From the NCBI GenBank assembly GCA_902567855.1, contig CACFOQ010000010.1:1-45657 (forward strand): 45,657 bases of DNA, read 5' to 3'. A model generated the notes under the pieces. It searched no databases. It saw only the letters and a program-made list of their open reading frames with translations, and was not told the origin of the DNA. Positions within the stretch are counted from its first letter, which is position 1. Each line of letters opens with the position of its first letter. A program made the position numbers and the translations under genes. This DNA comes from an uncultured Alphaproteobacteria bacterium (lineage in GTDB: Bacteria; Pseudomonadota; Alphaproteobacteria; HIMB59; GCA-002718135). Positions 8,534 to 16,953 of this stretch are shown piece by piece.

Positions 8534-9871
8534 ATGACAAAAGTAGCCATTATAGGATCAGGACCATGCGGTTTATCAATGTTGAATGCTTTTCAAACGG
8601 CTAAAAATAATGGAGAAGAAATTCCAGAAATAACTTGTTTTGAAAAACAATCAGACTGGGGCGGTTTATGGAATTATAGCTGGAGGACTGGTTCAGACCA
8701 ATATGGCGATCCAGTTCCAAATAGTATGTATCGATATCTTTGGTCAAATGGACCTAAGGAGTGTTTAGAGTTTGCCGATTATTCTTTTGATGAACATTTT
8801 AACCAACCAATCCCATCTTTTCCTCCAAGAGAAGTTTTATATGAATATATTTTAGGTCGTGCAAAAAAAAATGATTTAAAAAAATATATTAAATTTGATA
8901 CTGCAGTTACTAATGTAGCATATAATGAAAACCAATTTCAAATTACCTCTTTAAATAAAAAAGAAAACTTATCCTCCAAAGACAATTTTGATTATTTAGT
9001 TATTTCTTCTGGACATTTTTCTGTACCATATATTCCTGAATATGACGGTATGAGTTCTTTTCCAGGAAGAATTTTACATGGCCATGATTTTAGAGACGCA
9101 GAAGAATTTAGAGGAAAGGATGTTGTTGTATTAGGTAGTAGTTATTCAGCAGAAGATATTGCTCTTCAATGTTACAAGTATGGAGCTAAATCAGTAACTA
9201 TTGGTTATAGAAATAATCCAATGGGATTTAAATGGCCAGAAGGAATGAAAGAAGTTCATTATTTAGATAAATTGGATGGGAATAAAGCTACGTTTAAAGA
9301 TGGGCATAGTCAAAATATAGATGCTTTAATTCTATGTTCAGGATACCTCCATCATTTTCCTTATTTAGAAGATAATTTAAAATTAAAGACTCATAATCGA
9401 TTGTACCCACCAAAACTATATAAAGGAGTTATATGGCAAGACAACCACACTCTTGCATATTTAGGCATGCAAGATCAATTCCACACGTTTAATATGTTTG
9501 ATTGTCAGGCTTGGTATGTAAGAGATGTGATTATGAAAAAAATTCAAATACCTAATGATCAAGAAATTGAAAAAGATATTAATGAATGGATAGAAAAAGA
9601 AGAGAAGTTAGAAGATCCTATACAAATGATAGATTTTCAAACAGAATATACCAAAGATCTATATGCTGCATCAGATTATCCTAAGATTGATTTTGAATTA
9701 ATACGGAGTCATTTTAAAGAATGGGAGCATCATAAAGAAGAAGATATAATGACATATAGAAACAAATCATTTTCTTCTCCTGTTACTGGAACTATTGCAC
9801 CCCCTCATCATACACCTTGGGCAGAAGCAATGGATGATTCAAAAGAAGCGTTTTTAAAAACCAAATCATAG
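8534..9871 (+). CDS. tmm: Trimethylamine monooxygenase (bacterial flavin-containing monooxygenase)
   Basis: A 445-residue cytoplasmic FMO that uses FAD, NADPH and O2 to turn trimethylamine into TMAO. GSGPCG at 8-13 binds FAD, GSSYSAED at 201-208 binds NADPH, and FPGRILHGHDF at 176-186 is the FMO fingerprint (FxGxxxHxxxF/Y). The stretch DWGGLWNYSWRTG (41-53) and YRYLWSNGPKE (66-76), with N72 at the position of the active-site Asn of studied bacterial FMOs, closely resembles characterised Tmm enzymes from marine Roseobacter and SAR11 strains, as does the C-terminal TGTIAPPHHTPW. AGG lies 9 bases before the start. The neighbours (amine importer, ferredoxin pair, tdm) fit TMA oxidation. Bacterial Tmm can also oxidise other methylated amines and sulfides. 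Confidence 0.94.
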   Translation: MTKVAIIGSGPCGLSMLNAFQTAKNNGEEIPEITCFEKQSDWGGLWNYSWRTGSDQYGDPVPNSMYRYLWSNGPKECLEFADYSFDEHFNQPIPSFPPREVLYEYILGRAKKNDLKKYIKFDTAVTNVAYNENQFQITSLNKKENLSSKDNFDYLVISSGHFSVPYIPEYDGMSSFPGRILHGHDFRDAEEFRGKDVVVLGSSYSAEDIALQCYKYGAKSVTIGYRNNPMGFKWPEGMKEVHYLDKLDGNKATFKDGHSQNIDALILCSGYLHHFPYLEDNLKLKTHNRLYPPKLYKGVIWQDNHTLAYLGMQDQFHTFNMFDCQAWYVRDVIMKKIQIPNDQEIEKDINEWIEKEEKLEDPIQMIDFQTEYTKDLYAASDYPKIDFELIRSHFKEWEHHKEEDIMTYRNKSFSSPVTGTIAPPHHTPWAEAMDDSKEAFLKTKS

Positions 9872-9928
9872 TTTTTTGGTAATTATTGTTCTTATTTAAA
9901 AAATTACTATATGAATAATATAATATAA

Positions 9929-10939
9929 ATGACACACAAAACTGATGTAGTAATTATTGGTTCAGGTCCGGTAGGTTTATTTGCTGTTTTCGAATTGGGC
10001 TTACTAAATTTAAAAGCTCATCTTATCGATAATTTGGATAGAGTTGGAGGTCAATGTGCAGAACTATATCCTGAAAAACCAATCTATGATATTCCTGCTT
10101 ATCCAAAAATAACAGGACAAGAATTAACAGATAAATTAATTAGTCAAATTAAGCCTTTTGAGCCAACATTTCATTTAAATCAACAAGCTGATAGTATTGA
10201 AAAAGTAGATGATGGTTGGAAAATTGTTACATCTGAAGGAACAACTATTAATGCTCGATGTATAGTAATTGCTGCCGGTGCTGGTAGCTTTGTGCCAAGA
10301 AAGCCTCCTATTGATAATATTGCTGAGTTTGAAGGAACAAGCGTTTTTTATGCAGTTAGAAATAAAGAGTTATTTAAAAATAAAAAAATTTTAATTGTAG
10401 GAGGAGGAGATTCAGCATTAGATTGGACTAATGATTTAGCCACAATTGCCGATGTAACATTAATGCATAGAAGAAAAGAATTTAGAGCAGCGCCAGACTC
10501 TGTTAATAAAATGCTTAACTTAGAAAAAGAAGGAAAAATTAAATTTTTACATGGACAGTTAAAATCATTGAGTGGAAACAATAAAATGATTAATGAAATC
10601 AAGTACTCACATGAAGAAAAAGAATATTCAATTGGAGTGGATTATTTATTACCTTTTTTTGGTTTAAAAATGGAATTAGGACCCATAGCTAATTGGGGAA
10701 TAAATCTAAATGAAAATCTAATTAAAGTTGATACTGAAAAATTTGAAACTTCTGAACCTTCTATTTTTGCAATTGGTGATATTAATACTTATCCAGGAAA
10801 ATTAAAATTAATTTTATCTGGGTTTCATGAATCTGCACTAATGGCACAAAAATGTTTTGCATATTGTTATCCTGATAAGAAAAATGTATTTCGATACACT
10901 ACTTCTTCAAAAGATTTACACAAAAAATTAGGATTATAA
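9929..10939 (+). CDS. Ferredoxin--NADP+ reductase, thioredoxin-reductase-like type
   Basis: A 336-residue FAD protein. GSGPVG near residue 11 is the FAD motif; VGGQCAELYPEKPIYDIPAYP (split here as VGGQC and the DIPAYP region) is diagnostic for the TrxR-like ferredoxin-NADP reductases, which lack the CxxC redox pair of true thioredoxin reductase. GGGDSALDW is the NADPH motif and AIGDINTYPGK the second FAD contact. It moves electrons between NADPH and ferredoxin, whose gene begins three bases after its stop. It lies 57 bases after tmm, but Tmm needs no ferredoxin, so the pair more likely serves another enzyme, such as the Rieske oxygenase at 31332 or an amine dehydrogenase. Confidence 0.9.
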   Translation: MTHKTDVVIIGSGPVGLFAVFELGLLNLKAHLIDNLDRVGGQCAELYPEKPIYDIPAYPKITGQELTDKLISQIKPFEPTFHLNQQADSIEKVDDGWKIVTSEGTTINARCIVIAAGAGSFVPRKPPIDNIAEFEGTSVFYAVRNKELFKNKKILIVGGGDSALDWTNDLATIADVTLMHRRKEFRAAPDSVNKMLNLEKEGKIKFLHGQLKSLSGNNKMINEIKYSHEEKEYSIGVDYLLPFFGLKMELGPIANWGINLNENLIKVDTEKFETSEPSIFAIGDINTYPGKLKLILSGFHESALMAQKCFAYCYPDKKNVFRYTTSSKDLHKKLGL

Positions 10940-10942
10940 TAC

Positions 10943-11254
10943 ATGGGAAAAATCAAAGTTACTGATAGGGAAGGAAAGTTACATGAATTAGAAGCAGATG
11001 TTGGATCAACAATTATGGAAATTATTAGAGATGCAGGTCTTGATATAGAAGCTGCTTGTGGAGGTTGTTGTGCGTGTGCAACTTGTCATGTTTATGTTAC
11101 TAACGATAAAATTAATGAATTGGAACCAATAGACGACGATGAAGAATCAATGCTTGATCAAGCTTTTCATGTTAATAATAATTCAAGATTAAGTTGTCAA
11201 ATAGAGTATAAAGAAAATTTAGAAAATATTGAATTAACTTTGGCTCCAGAATAA
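10943..11254 (+). CDS. 2Fe-2S ferredoxin (adrenodoxin type)
   Basis: A 103-residue electron carrier. Cysteines C39, C45, C48 and C85 give the C-x5-C-x2-C...C pattern that binds a vertebrate/adrenodoxin-type 2Fe-2S cluster; C42 and C43 are extra. The acidic stretch EPIDDDEESMLDQA (61-74) is the usual partner-docking helix. It is cotranscribed with the reductase upstream, and together they form a complete NADPH-to-ferredoxin chain. The end user is not encoded next to them. Candidates in the window are the Rieske oxygenase (31332-32414) and the FAD amine oxidoreductase (15567-16913). Confidence 0.93.
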   Translation: MGKIKVTDREGKLHELEADVGSTIMEIIRDAGLDIEAACGGCCACATCHVYVTNDKINELEPIDDDEESMLDQAFHVNNNSRLSCQIEYKENLENIELTLAPE

Positions 11255-11270
11255 AAATTAATTTAGATAT

Positions 11271-12263
11271 CTATTTATTATCTTCAAATGCCCATTCATA
11301 TGCATGTAAAGATACTGATCCTCCTGTATGAATGAATAATATTTTATCATTATCATTAAAATATTTTTTTTGAACTAAATCAATTAACCCATCAAAACAT
11401 TTACCTGAATATACTGGATCTAATAATATTGCTTCTTTAGTTGCTAATAATTTAACTGCTTCTTTCATTCCTTTTGTCGGAATACCGTATCCATCCCCTA
11501 CATAATTATCAAATACTACTACTTCTTCTCTAATTGGTTCATCACATTTGATATATTGACTCGCTTTTTTTGCTAAATTAAAAACTTTTTCTTCTTGAGC
11601 AATTTTTGTATCTTTAACACTTATCCCTAATATTTTCATATTACTTTTATAGTAATTCTTTCCTACAATTGATCCTGAATGCGTACCTCCGCTTCCTGAT
11701 GCAAGAACTATATGAGTAAAATTTTTTTCTGTATCATTTTCAATTATTTCTCTTATACATTCAACATAACCCAATTCTCCTATTTCATTACTTCCCCCAA
11801 CAGGAATAAAATAAGGTATTTCATTATTTTTCTTTCTTTCTTCTATTATTTCTTTGGCAAATTCTTCAACATTTTTATCTTGAGGACACATTAATATTTC
11901 AGCTCCTAAAATTTTATCTAAAAAAACATTTCCTGAATTCATATACGCAAGAGGAGCATCGTTTAATCTTTGCTCTAGAATAATTAGACATTTTAATCCA
12001 AGCAGCGCGCATGCAGCAGCAGTTTGTCTTGCATGATTAGATTGTACAGCACCAATTGTTACAATTAATGAAGCTTTATTTTTTATCGCTTCAGGCATTA
12101 AGTATTCTAATTTTCGAGTTTTATTTCCTCCTGTAGCAAGACCAGTACAATCATCTCTTTTGATATAAATTTTAGGACCATTTAAGTGTTTAGTTATATT
12201 TTCCATAAATTGTATAGGAGTTGGAAAATGTCCAAGATTAATTCTTTTAAAATTTAAAGTCAT
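11271..12263 (-). CDS. PLP-dependent D-cysteine desulfhydrase / L-cysteate sulfo-lyase family protein
   Basis: A 330-residue PLP enzyme of the ACC deaminase/D-cysteine desulfhydrase family (tryptophan-synthase-beta fold). YIKRDDCTGLATGGNKTRKLE carries the Schiff-base lysine (in GGNKTRK), VQSNHARQTAAAA is the second family motif, and the later ASGSGGTHSG loop binds the PLP phosphate. The KRDDCTGLATGGNKTRK region is close to CuyA, the marine L-cysteate sulfo-lyase, as well as to DcyD. The reaction would be release of ammonia and pyruvate plus sulfide or sulfite. It follows tdm by 30 bases on the same strand and is probably cotranscribed, an unexpected partner for TMAO breakdown. Which substrate it uses cannot be decided here. 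Confidence 0.85.
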   Translation of the reverse strand: MTLNFKRINLGHFPTPIQFMENITKHLNGPKIYIKRDDCTGLATGGNKTRKLEYLMPEAIKNKASLIVTIGAVQSNHARQTAAACALLGLKCLIILEQRLNDAPLAYMNSGNVFLDKILGAEILMCPQDKNVEEFAKEIIEERKKNNEIPYFIPVGGSNEIGELGYVECIREIIENDTEKNFTHIVLASGSGGTHSGSIVGKNYYKSNMKILGISVKDTKIAQEEKVFNLAKKASQYIKCDEPIREEVVVFDNYVGDGYGIPTKGMKEAVKLLATKEAILLDPVYSGKCFDGLIDLVQKKYFNDNDKILFIHTGGSVSLHAYEWAFEDNK

Positions 12264-12293
12264 AATTAGCTTTTGAATTATTATTAATATTTC

Positions 12294-14645
12294 CTAGGAT
12301 CGAACACGAGTCTTTTCTGGATCATAGAAAGGAAATTTTACAACTTTAGCTGGTAAACGCTTTTGATGACCATCTAGTTTGCCAATTTCTAAGTCAGTTC
12401 CTAGCTCAGCAGAATTAATATCAACTCTACATAAAGCTATATTCTTATTTAAGATTGGTGAAAGTGTACCACTAGTTACAATACCAACTTGTCCTCGTCC
12501 ACTATGTACGCAATCACCATGACTAGCTTTTTCATTTCCTTCTATTTCTAAACCTACCAATTTTCGATGAGGATGAGCCTTTCTTTCAATCAATGCTTCT
12601 TTGCCAATAAAATTTTGATCTTTTGATTTTAGAGGAACAGTAAAACCTATACCAGCTTCAAAAGGATCAGTTTCATCGCTAAACTCATTTCCTCCTAAAA
12701 CTAAACCAGCTTCAATTCTTAACATATCTAATGCTTCAAAACCCATAGGTGTTATATTAAATTCTTGCCCAGCTTCCCATACTGAATCCCAAATAGTTGT
12801 AGCATCTTTTGGATGACAATAGAGTTCATATCCAAGTTCACCAGTATATCCAGTTCTTGAAACCATTAAAGGAGATCCTTTATGATCTCCAATTCGACTA
12901 ATTGAAAAATTAAACCAATTTAAATCATTTACATTTGGACTATCTGGAGGAGTCCATATTATTTTTGATAACAATTTTCTACTATTTGGTCCTTGAACAG
13001 ATATGTTATGAAGCTGATCCGTTGAAGTTTTGATCCATACACTAAGATTTAGTTTACTAGCCAATTCTCTTAGCCATTCACCAGAGTAATCACTTCCACA
13101 TATCCATCTAAAATTGTGCTCAGTTAGTCTATAGAGAGTTCCATCATCAATCATGGTTCCATTTTCATAACAAAGTGCTGAATATACAACTTGTCCTATC
13201 GATAATTTCTTAATATTTCTTGTTAAAGCAGTGTTCATTAATTCTTCAGCATCAGGCCCAGTAATTTCAAATTTTTTCAAAGAAGATAAATCCATAACAA
13301 TGACATTTTCTCTGCATGCGGTGTATTCAGCAATACTTCCATAATTATTATATTTAGATGGTATCCAATATCCTGCACTTTCCATCATATCTTTAGTAAG
13401 TTTTGAAGTTCTAGGATGAAAACCAGTTTCTTTTGTTAGCATAAAATCTGAGTCTGCATTTTTTCTATAACCTATAGATTTAGAAAATTTATTTTTTTCA
13501 GAATATATTCTAACAAATATATCTGTAGGATTCCAGTCATTTGCAGGACTAATATTATCAGGACAACCTGAAGATACACATACAAGGTCTTTTTGAGCTT
13601 GAAACAAAACGTAATCACCTGCTCTTGACCAAGGCATATCAGAAGTAAAGGCGTTAGTAGTATCTATACCTGTATTCCAAAAAAGATTTACAGCTTGCCA
13701 TGCATTTCTTTTTTCAATTCCATAATCATCCAGAGCAAAATTAAAATTATCTGAACAATTTGTATGTCCAAAATATCCTTGATCTTCATATGATTTTAAT
13801 GTGCAGGCAGTTCCAAATGTATCATGCCTTCCAATACTATCTTGCATAACTTCTACGAGCGGATCTTGATTGCGGTCAAAAAATTTAGAAGCTAGACCTG
13901 GCATGGGATATGAGTTACCCACTAATGAGCGAGTAGCGGTAGGATCTATTGAATATTCTTTACCTTTTTGTAATGCCTCGCTATCAAAAACATTAAAATC
14001 AGAACATTGTCTTCCATATAAATCTATGACTTGAATAAAATCACCTTTTTGTACTTCGTAAGATTTTGCAGTACTACTATTTATTAAAATTTCATCTTTG
14101 ATATCTGCTAAAGGTTCAGGAAATATAGCTTCATTTTTTTTATTTTCTTTATTATTTCTTTTAATATAAACATAAAAATCAGTTGCAACATTACTAGAGC
14201 CAACATCCATGTTATGACCTGGTGCCGCAATTAATGCAAATCCATTTTTTTCAATATTTAAGTTTATTTTTTCTCCAGATAATGATTCACTATTAAAAAA
14301 ATTAAAAGATTTTAAATTTTGAAAATTTAATTTTCTTTTTTTTAAATTTTGAATAAAATTTCTATAGTTTTCTGACTTGATTTTTTCTTTAATAAAATTT
14401 GCATTAGAATTAAAATCTTTATTTACAATTGCATCACAATTTCCTGAATTATTAAAAAATGTCATTTCACAAACTTGAGATCCTTCAATATTAATGACAC
14501 TTAATTCATCATCTTTAAATAAATCTACAAAGATCATCTCCATTCCACTTACAACATATCTTTCTGTATTTTTTGGGAGTCCTGCTTTTCCCAAAATAAT
14601 AGGCGAAGTCTGTCTCACGTTATAATTTTCTAGGTTTAAGTTCAT
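12294..14645 (-). CDS. tdm: Trimethylamine N-oxide demethylase (DUF1989-GcvT fusion)
   Basis: A 783-residue cytoplasmic enzyme that splits TMAO into dimethylamine and formaldehyde and passes the C1 unit to tetrahydrofolate. Residues about 195-385 form a DUF1989 domain; C281, C297 and C361 have the spacing (16 and 64) that I recall for the three zinc-ligand cysteines of the studied Methylocella Tdm. Residues about 430-783 are a GcvT-type folate domain (LDMLRIEAG, FEAGIGFTV, FIGKEAL). The first 190 residues hold a second, weaker repeat-like DUF1989-related segment. The length and order match known Tdm rather than DmdA or plain GcvT, which lack DUF1989. It is divergent from an IclR gene 65 bases away and is followed by the cysteate-lyase-like gene. 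Confidence 0.93.
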   Translation of the reverse strand: MNLNLENYNVRQTSPIILGKAGLPKNTERYVVSGMEMIFVDLFKDDELSVINIEGSQVCEMTFFNNSGNCDAIVNKDFNSNANFIKEKIKSENYRNFIQNLKKRKLNFQNLKSFNFFNSESLSGEKINLNIEKNGFALIAAPGHNMDVGSSNVATDFYVYIKRNNKENKKNEAIFPEPLADIKDEILINSSTAKSYEVQKGDFIQVIDLYGRQCSDFNVFDSEALQKGKEYSIDPTATRSLVGNSYPMPGLASKFFDRNQDPLVEVMQDSIGRHDTFGTACTLKSYEDQGYFGHTNCSDNFNFALDDYGIEKRNAWQAVNLFWNTGIDTTNAFTSDMPWSRAGDYVLFQAQKDLVCVSSGCPDNISPANDWNPTDIFVRIYSEKNKFSKSIGYRKNADSDFMLTKETGFHPRTSKLTKDMMESAGYWIPSKYNNYGSIAEYTACRENVIVMDLSSLKKFEITGPDAEELMNTALTRNIKKLSIGQVVYSALCYENGTMIDDGTLYRLTEHNFRWICGSDYSGEWLRELASKLNLSVWIKTSTDQLHNISVQGPNSRKLLSKIIWTPPDSPNVNDLNWFNFSISRIGDHKGSPLMVSRTGYTGELGYELYCHPKDATTIWDSVWEAGQEFNITPMGFEALDMLRIEAGLVLGGNEFSDETDPFEAGIGFTVPLKSKDQNFIGKEALIERKAHPHRKLVGLEIEGNEKASHGDCVHSGRGQVGIVTSGTLSPILNKNIALCRVDINSAELGTDLEIGKLDGHQKRLPAKVVKFPFYDPEKTRVRS

Positions 14646-14693
14646 AATATTTAATTTATTTATATCTTTATTTTAGTATAGAGGAGATATAAA

Positions 14694-14714
14694 CTATTTC
14701 ATATAGTGAAATGA
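14694..14714. promoter_or_regulatory. Candidate operator, dyad over the IclR start codon
   Basis: CTATTTCA, TATAG, TGAAATGA: arms differ from the perfect dyad at 15489 by one base each, with the same 5-base spacer. It overlaps the ATG of the IclR gene (14711) and lies in the 65-base divergent gap with tdm. This would suit autoregulation and control of tdm. Confidence 0.5.
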
Positions 14715-15475
14715 CTAGAAATTATCTCAGTGGATCAATAAAAAAAGCTTTATCAGTGATGGAGTGTGTTGGTAAGTCTACAAAACCTCTGAAAGCAAGT
14801 GAAGTTTCAAATTTTACTAAACTTGAAAGAGCCACTACTTTTAGAATTTTAACATACCTAACAAGTCTTGGATATTTATTTAAAGATAATAGTACAAATT
14901 TGTATTCATTAGGTCATAAAATATTTGAGTACGGTGATAAATCTGATTTCTTAAAGTCTTTAACTACATTGTGTTTAGATTCAATTCGTCAACTTTCAAT
15001 TGAAACACAACACATAACTTATCTGGCAGTTTTAGAAGGCCCACATGTTGTTTATTGTGATAAAGTTGATCCGGCAGGAGACTCTGCTCCTAGAGCATTT
15101 AGAATGCGACTTGATGCTCATAGTTGTGCATTAGGAAAGGCTATGTTGGCCCACAAAAGTTATGATGAATTAAAAGAAATTTACAAAAGTTATTCATTAC
15201 ACAAACATACTTCAAACACCATTACGTCACTTGATAAATTATACAATGAATTAAGAAAAATTAAAAATACAGGCTACAGTGTTAATGAAGCAGAAACTTT
15301 TGATTATGTTTACGGAATAGGAGCTGCAATAATAGATTCACAAAAAAGAGCAATTGCGGCAATTTCTATTTCTGGAACCAAAGGCAGCATTAACGTTAAA
15401 ACAATACCACTTTTAGCAAAAAAGGTTCTAGAAACTTCAAGCAAAATATCCTCAAAATTATCGAATGATAACTAA
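14711..15475 (+). CDS. IclR-family transcriptional regulator
   Basis: A 254-residue regulator. Residues about 9-60 form the winged helix-turn-helix (KASEVSNFTKLERATTFRILTYLTSLGYL), and about 80-250 the IclR effector-binding domain with HSCALGKAMLA and the GAAIIDSQKRAIAAISISG strand. IclR proteins bind small metabolites and usually act as local repressors or activators. The nearest gene, tdm, is divergent 65 bases away. No good ribosome site precedes ATG 14711 (the GAGGAG at about 14681 is too far), so translation may be weak or leaderless. The matching dyads near tmm, over its own start and before the FAD-oxidoreductase/mgs operon suggest it controls the methylamine genes; this is inference. 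Confidence 0.9.
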   Translation: MTRNYLSGSIKKALSVMECVGKSTKPLKASEVSNFTKLERATTFRILTYLTSLGYLFKDNSTNLYSLGHKIFEYGDKSDFLKSLTTLCLDSIRQLSIETQHITYLAVLEGPHVVYCDKVDPAGDSAPRAFRMRLDAHSCALGKAMLAHKSYDELKEIYKSYSLHKHTSNTITSLDKLYNELRKIKNTGYSVNEAETFDYVYGIGAAIIDSQKRAIAAISISGTKGSINVKTIPLLAKKVLETSSKISSKLSNDN

Positions 15476-15488
15476 ATTTATTTCTTGA

Positions 15489-15509
15489 TTATTTCATCCC
15501 TTGAAATAA
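15489..15509. promoter_or_regulatory. Candidate operator: perfect 8-bp-arm dyad before the amine/mgs operon
   Basis: TTATTTCA, TCCCT, TGAAATAA. Both arms are perfect reverse complements. The right arm overlaps the proposed -35 element (15501-15506), so a bound protein would block or touch RNA polymerase. It is the best member of a three-site set (8447, 14694, 15489) with constant spacing. Confidence 0.6.
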
Positions 15510-15529
15510 ATTATAGCTTGAATTATAGG
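15501..15529 (+). promoter_or_regulatory. Candidate sigma-70 promoter of the FAD-oxidoreductase/mgs operon
   Basis: TTGAAA at 15501-15506 (five of six to TTGACA), a 17-base spacer and TATAGG at 15524-15529 (four of six to TATAAT), 37 bases before the start codon. The -35 is inside the dyad at 15489-15509. In AT-rich DNA such matches are common, so this rests mostly on position. Confidence 0.4.
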
Positions 15530-15566
15530 TCTAAATTAAACCAAATCTTTAAAAAGAGGAAGATAG

Positions 15567-16913
15567 ATGGCATTACCTGATAAGGTAGATTATTTGATTA
15601 TTGGAGCAGGGATTCATGGACTGAGTACTGCATGGCATTTAGCAGAAAAATTAAAAGCTAAAGGCAAGGGTGATGGTTCAAAAATTTTAGTTGTAGATAA
15701 AGATAGTATTGCAGCTGGCGCAAGTGGAGTTGCATGTGGCGTAGTAAGAAATAATTATTATCAACCTGCTATGCGAGAACTAATGGCAATGTGTGTTGAT
15801 GTTTGGGAAAGCGATCAAAAAAATTTTCATTATCATAATGTTGGTTATATGCAAATTAGCCCAAAATGCATGGAAGAAGATGTGGCTTCTATTTATGCGC
15901 AGCAAAAAAATATTGGTTATGATTCTGTTTTTATTCAAGGTGAAAAAGAATCAAATGATTATATGAAGAAAATGTTTAGTGACTGGCAAGCAAAAGGTAT
16001 CACGAGTGTTCTTCATGAAAAAAAAGGTGGCTATGCAAATAATACTTCTGCAATTTATGGATTAGCGGATAAAGCTGAATCAGAAGGTGTTAGAATTTTA
16101 ACTGGGACGGAAGTAAAAGGTTTTCAATACGGATCTAATTCAAAAGCTGTTACAGCTGTTGAAACTGATAAGGGTATAATAAAATGTGATAATGTAATTA
16201 TTGGAGCTGGACCTTGGGCTAAATCATTTTGGGATATGCTTGAATTACCTAAATCAGTAACAATTAAAGGATCAGATGGTTCTGTTCACAGCAATGTGCC
16301 AATGTGGAATTATTGGTTTTTAACCGAAGGTGTTTTGGGAGTAGAGCCTGATTTTTTGAAAACTGATGAAGGCATAATGCCTCCAGTAATTCATGTAGAT
16401 ACTGATGCACCTTTATATTCTGATGTCGATAAGTCTTTAATCACTGATGAACTTTGGGGCATTTACTATAAACCAGATTTTCATTTTAATGGAGTTCAAG
16501 GAGGTGCTTCTCCTTATAAAGTTGGTGAGCCTGGAGGTGAGGGCGTTCAAGTTGATCCATATGGACCAAAATCTTCTCAATTTGTTATAGACGATAATTT
16601 TGCTCATATGTGGACATCGGCATTAGCTTTTTGTCATAAAAGGTTTGAAGGTAAATCTCATTTGTTTAAAAAAGGAGCGACAGGTGGTTTAGGCTGTTTC
16701 ACTCCAGACTCATTTCCAGTTTTTGATCAATTTAGAGAGAATGTATATATAATTGCAGACTCTAATCATGGATATAAAATGATAGGAGTAGGAAAATTAG
16801 TAGCTGAAGAGGTTATGGGAGAAAAATCATCTCTTTTAGAACCTTTTCGTTTTTCAAGATATGAGGAAGGTAAATTACATCCAACTTCAAATAGTCCTTT
16901 TCCGTGGAGTTAA
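15567..16913 (+). CDS. FAD-dependent amine oxidoreductase (DAO / sarcosine oxidase beta-like)
   Basis: A 448-residue flavoprotein of the DAO superfamily. GAGIHG at 13-18 is the FAD-binding motif, followed by the usual ADP-ribose acidic residue in ILVVDKD and the AAGASGVACG loop of glycine and sarcosine oxidases. GGLGCFTPDSFPVFDQF and the DSNHGYKMIGVGKLVAEE region near the end are the second FAD contacts. Family members oxidise secondary and tertiary N-methyl amines (sarcosine, dimethylglycine, N-methylglutamate). It begins a + strand operon with a GlnT-like gene and mgsABC-like genes 40 bases downstream. N-methylglutamate dehydrogenase normally has four subunits (MgdABCD) and only this one flavoprotein is present, so it may act alone on N-methylglutamate, dimethylamine or sarcosine. 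GAGGAAG precedes the start. Confidence 0.85.
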   Translation: MALPDKVDYLIIGAGIHGLSTAWHLAEKLKAKGKGDGSKILVVDKDSIAAGASGVACGVVRNNYYQPAMRELMAMCVDVWESDQKNFHYHNVGYMQISPKCMEEDVASIYAQQKNIGYDSVFIQGEKESNDYMKKMFSDWQAKGITSVLHEKKGGYANNTSAIYGLADKAESEGVRILTGTEVKGFQYGSNSKAVTAVETDKGIIKCDNVIIGAGPWAKSFWDMLELPKSVTIKGSDGSVHSNVPMWNYWFLTEGVLGVEPDFLKTDEGIMPPVIHVDTDAPLYSDVDKSLITDELWGIYYKPDFHFNGVQGGASPYKVGEPGGEGVQVDPYGPKSSQFVIDDNFAHMWTSALAFCHKRFEGKSHLFKKGATGGLGCFTPDSFPVFDQFRENVYIIADSNHGYKMIGVGKLVAEEVMGEKSSLLEPFRFSRYEEGKLHPTSNSPFPWS

Positions 16914-16953
16914 TTTGATGTTGAATGATAAAGTAATTAATTAAGGGGGTATT

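Noticed and set aside
10348-10602. Antisense reading frames inside ferredoxin reductase and other genes
   Set aside because: They mirror well-conserved coding sequence, lack ribosome sites and have no recognisable domains.
9929-10939. Thioredoxin reductase
   Set aside because: The redox-active CxxC is absent and the N-terminal motifs fit ferredoxin-NADP reductase.
12294-14645. DMSP demethylase (DmdA) or glycine-cleavage T protein
   Set aside because: The DUF1989 domain with C281, C297, C361 and the 783-residue length fit Tdm, not the roughly 370-residue GcvT/DmdA.
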